DNA of 53,693 nt from Hoskinsella mucinilytica (GTDB lineage Bacteria > Bacillota_I > Bacilli_A > Erysipelotrichales > Erysipelotrichaceae): positions 1-53,693 of the forward strand of contig NZ_JBEQZJ010000027.1 in NCBI RefSeq assembly GCF_045223415.1, given 5' to 3'. Shown here piece after piece: positions 51,771 to 53,693 of the stretch. The translations under genes were made by a program, and so were the position numbers. The notes under the pieces were generated by a model that saw only the letters and a program-made list of their open reading frames with translations, ran no database searches and was not told where the DNA came from. Numbering within the stretch: the first letter of the stretch is position 1; every line of letters begins with the position of its first letter.

Positions 51771-52142
51771 CTATTTTAACTGAATTTCAGTATGTGGAAG
51801 CGTTGATTGATACTCTTTTAATTCAATGATATGTTCGTTTTCATCAAAACGGATGATACTCACACCATCAAACGCATCCTCTTCCCCTTCATACACACTA
51901 TGAAAGTACCAAGTCACAACTGCTTGATTTCCGGATTCGATATAATCACGAATTTCCCATTCCAAGACTGATCCAAATCGTTGCCAATCTTGAAACCATT
52001 TATGTAAAGTTTCTAATCCATGATAAAAAGGACCATAGCATTCATAATAAGTAATCTCTTTTGAAAATATATCATCAAAGCATTCATCCTTCTTTTGCAA
52101 CCAACTCTTAAAATACAACTCAATTTTTTCTTTCCTATTCAT
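51771..52142 (-). CDS. SnoaL/NTF2-fold protein
   Basis: A 123-aa protein whose layout (N-terminal helices, then WEIRDYIESGNQAVVTWYF and DGVSIIRFDENEHIIELKEY) fits the SnoaL-like NTF2 fold. Members range from isomerases to ligand-binding proteins; the role here is unknown. AAAGGA precedes the ATG at 52142, 11 bases after the rlmA stop, so the two are probably co-transcribed. Confidence 0.7.
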   Translation of the reverse strand: MNRKEKIELYFKSWLQKKDECFDDIFSKEITYYECYGPFYHGLETLHKWFQDWQRFGSVLEWEIRDYIESGNQAVVTWYFHSVYEGEEDAFDGVSIIRFDENEHIIELKEYQSTLPHTEIQLK

Positions 52143-52153
52143 AATGAATCCTT

Positions 52154-52936
52154 TCAAAGCTTTCGATAGCATGTGATATGAAATTGAATCATGGTCTGTA
52201 ATCGTTCCATACGAAATAATTTATCTACACTTTCTTTTGGTGTTCGCCAATAATATGGCGTCATTTGAAACAAAGCCTTGATATCTGCTTGATCCTGAAG
52301 AAGGATTTCATCCTCTAACAGTTCCTCAGTAATCAATTCAAAGCCGTCATATCCGGTTTCTATTTCATTTTCATAAACATCTTGATATAAGACCTTCTTC
52401 ATGTCGATAAGGTGTTTAGGTCCCGGTGCCACCTTTAAAAATATCCCCTTTTGTTTTAAGACTCTTGCATTTTCACGAATATCAATAGGTGCAAAAACAG
52501 AAACAAGTGCATCTGCACATTCATCAGATAGTGGCATATGAAATATATTGCATACCCCATAAAATGCACCATTATGTGCTTTTGACGCTTCATCTACTGC
52601 ATATTTAGATAAATCAAAACCAAAGGTTTCACAATGACATGCCTCATGAATGGCATTGGTATAGTATCCTTGTCCACACCCAGCATCCACAAGTACCTGA
52701 ATGGAATGCTTTGTTAAAAGCTTTATCAATCTTTGTTGTAACATATGATAATAGCCATGATTCAAAAAAGTTGTTCTGGCCTTTACCATTTCTTTATCAT
52801 CCCCAGTCGTTTTATGATTTCCTAGCAATAGATTTACATAACCTCTTTTTGCGATGTCAAAGCTATGATTTTGATCACATTGATAACGATGTTCCCTTTT
52901 CACTAACGTATGTTTACATTTTGGACATTCTAGCAT
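52154..52936 (-). CDS. rlmA: 23S rRNA (guanine-N1-)-methyltransferase, RlmA family
   Basis: A 260-aa SAM-dependent enzyme. The N-terminal zinc ribbon has C4, C7, C20 and H24 (CPKC, then CDQNHSF), followed by AKRGYVNLLLG, and SAM motif I is VDAGCGQGYYT. RlmA enzymes methylate G745 or G748 of 23S rRNA; which one cannot be told here. An extended -10 TGGTATAAT lies 25 bases upstream, with its -35 region at the edge of the 110-bp repeat. Confidence 0.88.
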   Translation of the reverse strand: MLECPKCKHTLVKREHRYQCDQNHSFDIAKRGYVNLLLGNHKTTGDDKEMVKARTTFLNHGYYHMLQQRLIKLLTKHSIQVLVDAGCGQGYYTNAIHEACHCETFGFDLSKYAVDEASKAHNGAFYGVCNIFHMPLSDECADALVSVFAPIDIRENARVLKQKGIFLKVAPGPKHLIDMKKVLYQDVYENEIETGYDGFELITEELLEDEILLQDQADIKALFQMTPYYWRTPKESVDKLFRMERLQTMIQFHITCYRKL

Positions 52937-52981
52937 ATTCTTCTCTCTCTTTCTTTGTTTATTATACCATACTTAAAAAAA

Positions 52982-53092
52982 CAAGAAAATGACCCATAAA
53001 TGGATCATGTGAAAACAAAGTCTCCACACCTGAGTAGATTCCTCGCTCCCTCAGTAACATCGTTTTGTTTGATAGACCTTCTCCATGTTGTA
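52982..53092 (-). repeat. 110-bp interspersed repeat, copy 2 (right end of the truncated TnpB element)
   Basis: Nearly identical to 1077-1186, with the same hairpin (TGACCCAT/ATGGATCA) at the low-coordinate end. It lies downstream of the truncated tnpB on the same strand, where IS200/IS605-type elements have their right end and guide RNA. The boundary is about 16 bases from the rlmA -10. Confidence 0.65.
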
Positions 53093-53287
53093 ATCACATC
53101 ATAGAGCTATGCGTCTTTCTTTCATTACGATGCTTTTTTTATTTCATTTTGCAATTTCATTCTGTACGCCATGTATACATCGTCCAGTGTATATCATCAC
53201 ATATCAGATTGCATTTGTTAACTTATGCCTCTTTGGCAATCTTCTTCCACTGGGTGATTCTCTTTACATTACTCTTTCCATAACATT

Positions 53288-53693
53288 TCAGTTCTTCCGG
53301 TATTCTCTCTTCCAGTCTTCATATGGCATTGTCGTTCTTTGTTTCATCTGTTTTCTTCCACCAAAGCAACACTGTTTTACTCGCTTTTTCAAGCCTGATA
53401 AGCGGTATTCTTCTCGATGAAGGCGAAACAACAGCATCTTCTGTTCATTTTTCAACTGTTTCTTCTTTGGTTTCCATACCTGTACTTCTTCAAGATAATC
53501 TGCTTTCGTTGTCTTCTTATGATGGCTCTTTTCTATAAACATCTGTAATTGTTTATCTATCTTCTGAAGTTTCTTTTCATTGTTCTTCATACGGTTCGTG
53601 ATACGCTTTATCTTTTTCTCCACTTTTTTCTGATGAAGTCTATTACTTTCGATACTTGCTTTCAATAATGCTCTTGCCTCATGAACTGCTGCT
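53288..53693 (-). pseudogene. Truncated TnpB (IS200/IS605-type), running off the window edge
   Basis: The open frame enters from the window edge (AAVHEARALLKASIESN), continues through a Lys-rich helical region (KKVEKKIKRITNRMKNN) and reaches CCFGGRKQMKQ, then EDWKREYRKN and a stop. This order matches the N-terminal half of TnpB, where a CFGSKKLF-like motif and a W-x3-WR motif follow a helical region. The RuvC nuclease and zinc-finger half that should follow is missing: none of the three minus frames from 53287 to 53093 continues it. The gene is therefore a remnant. Confidence 0.65.

Noticed and set aside
53093..53287. Continuation of TnpB after the stop at 53288
   Set aside because: All three minus frames were read; each has several stops and none shows RuvC or zinc-finger motifs.
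53065..53420. Plus-strand frames near the right edge
   Set aside because: They lie opposite the tnpB remnant and its end, are T-rich and lack ribosome sites.
1..53693. CRISPR array or prophage
   Set aside because: No regularly spaced direct repeats and no phage structural genes were seen; the only repeat is the 110-bp pair.

Overview
The window is a low-GC, gene-dense chromosomal segment of a spore-forming Bacillota. It carries spo0A, spoIIP, gpr, both dipicolinate synthase subunits and a Cse60-like gene. The mix of Bacillus-like gene order with heavily diverged proteins, and the absence of codY and hslVU from their usual place, suggests a gut lineage of the Erysipelotrichia type. That placement is an inference, not a phylogenetic result. 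Nearly every gene lies on the minus strand; only rpsT and a transglutaminase-like lipoprotein are on the plus strand.

Layout by coordinate. 1-1.2 kb: a serine hydrolase, then a 110-bp repeat that recurs at 52.98-53.09 kb. 1.3-6.5 kb: a compact operon (lipoprotein, murJ/ytgP-type flippase, rsuA, folA, pdp, small membrane protein) behind a promoter with a perfect palindrome in its spacer. 6.6-7.7 kb: a small membrane-anchored protein and a gene-poor stretch. 7.6-10.3 kb: a dipicolinate cluster (spoVFA-spoVFB-dapA-cse60-DUF1540) with a sigma-K-like promoter. 10.4-11.9 kb: tyrS with a T-box. 11.9-18.4 kb: ccpA, ytxH, ytxG, murC, an acidic protein at the sftA position, ytpP, trmB, pepV. 18.6-21.3 kb: rpsO-pnp.

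21.3-28.7 kb: the Bacillus block rpsT/gpr-spoIIP-yqxA-lepA-hemW, into which fmt and spo0A are inserted. The receiver domain of this Spo0A appears to have lost every phosphorylation residue. 28.8-29.9 kb: a transglutaminase-fold lipoprotein. 29.9-51.7 kb: the translation, envelope and DNA-processing block ffh-rpsP-khpA-rimM-trmD-(UDG-like)-rplS-lepB-lepB-rbgA-rnhB-(125-aa unknown)-nfeD-SPFH-dprA-topA-trmFO-xerC-rpsB-tsf-pyrH-frr-uppS-cdsA-dxr-rseP, in largely Bacillus order. 51.8-53.7 kb: an NTF2-fold protein, rlmA, and a truncated TnpB gene whose downstream end carries the second copy of the 110-bp repeat.

Together the genes cover translation (ribosomal proteins, factors, tRNA and rRNA modification), isoprenoid, phospholipid and peptidoglycan precursor supply, protein export and membrane proteolysis, and several sporulation stages. 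The most unusual observations are the pseudo-receiver Spo0A, the dipicolinate cluster, the solo copy of a TnpB-element end, and several palindromes sitting on promoters. Coordinates of short sites were counted by hand and may be off by one or two bases.
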